Below are positions 6,292 to 6,379 of a stretch of DNA of 6,379 nt, piece by piece; within the stretch, counting starts at the first letter, position 1; every line of letters begins with the position of its first letter. Where the stretch lies: positions 1-6,379 of the forward strand of contig URKL01000108.1 of NCBI GenBank assembly GCA_900548485.1, read 5' to 3'. The notes below the pieces were generated by a model. The model saw nothing but the letters and a program-made list of their open reading frames with translations. It made no database searches and was not told the origin of the DNA. The stretch is from an uncultured Succinatimonas sp. Lineage in GTDB: Bacteria > Pseudomonadota > Gammaproteobacteria > Enterobacterales > Succinivibrionaceae. Both the position numbers and the translations under genes were made by a program.

Positions 6292-6379
6292 TACGTGTTA
6301 ATTATGGGGCTGACACCGGACCGGCTGCTGCCCTATGTGCTGGAATACGGCATCATCCAGACCATTGATACCCTGGCCC
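6292..6379 (+). other. Foreign-looking, GC-rich tail with an open plus-strand frame
   Basis: From about 6301 the sequence is about 58% G+C (46 of 79), against 40% in the 100 bases before 6281, and codon choice changes to CTG, CCG, CGG, ATC and ACC. The transketolase frame meets a stop at 6298-6300, so this is not the missing start of that gene. On the plus strand the frame read from 6298 is open to the window edge and gives a protein-like stretch including MGLTPDRLLPYVLEYG and then IIQTIDTLA. There is no Shine-Dalgarno sequence before the ATG at 6304, so this is more likely the interior of a longer gene than a start. I do not recognise the protein. It could be a chimeric assembly join, or the edge of an inserted element or rearrangement. 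Confidence 0.55.

Noticed and set aside
1..6379. CRISPR arrays, tRNA or rRNA genes, insertion sequences
   Set aside because: No regularly spaced direct repeats, no tRNA-like cloverleaf and no transposase motifs were seen. The GC-rich tail is too short to call as a mobile element.

Overview
The window reads as one leftward (minus-strand) carbohydrate-acid uptake and catabolism operon from an AT-rich Gram-negative bacterium. The Gram-negative call rests on a complete TRAP transporter with a periplasmic binding protein that carries a Sec signal peptide. The low GC and the protein style suggest a host-associated gammaproteobacterium such as a Succinivibrionaceae- or Pasteurellaceae-like organism, but this is inference and not firm.

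Transcription order is right to left: transketolase N-terminal subunit (5' end lost), transketolase C-terminal subunit, an enolase-superfamily sugar-acid dehydratase of the mandelate racemase subgroup, then the TRAP transporter as binding protein (DctP type), small membrane subunit (DctQ type) and large membrane subunit (DctM type). The two transketolase genes overlap by 11 bases and the two membrane-subunit genes are 2 bases apart. The binding-protein gene is set apart by stem-loops on both sides, which suggests it is expressed at a different level from its neighbours. A good intrinsic terminator about 77 bases past the last gene closes the operon. The remaining left end (about 1-394) is very AT-rich, with no credible gene and a few small dyads.

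Working model: the TRAP system imports a hydroxylated carboxylate (sugar acid) using an ion gradient. The dehydratase (catalytic set K171, D199, E225, E251, D274, H301, E321) removes water to give a 2-keto-3-deoxy acid. A two-subunit, thiamine-diphosphate-dependent transketolase handles a ketol transfer in the same or a linked pathway. The substrate cannot be read from the sequence. No kinase, aldolase or regulator lies in the window, so the pathway is incomplete here.

The right end is abnormal. Transketolase homology stops at about 6291, an in-frame stop on the minus strand follows at 6298-6300, and 6301-6379 is about 58% GC against 40% in the preceding 100 bases. This piece is open in the plus-strand frame and looks like coding sequence from a different genome or replicon. 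It is either a chimeric assembly join or a real insertion or rearrangement that removed the start of the transketolase gene.
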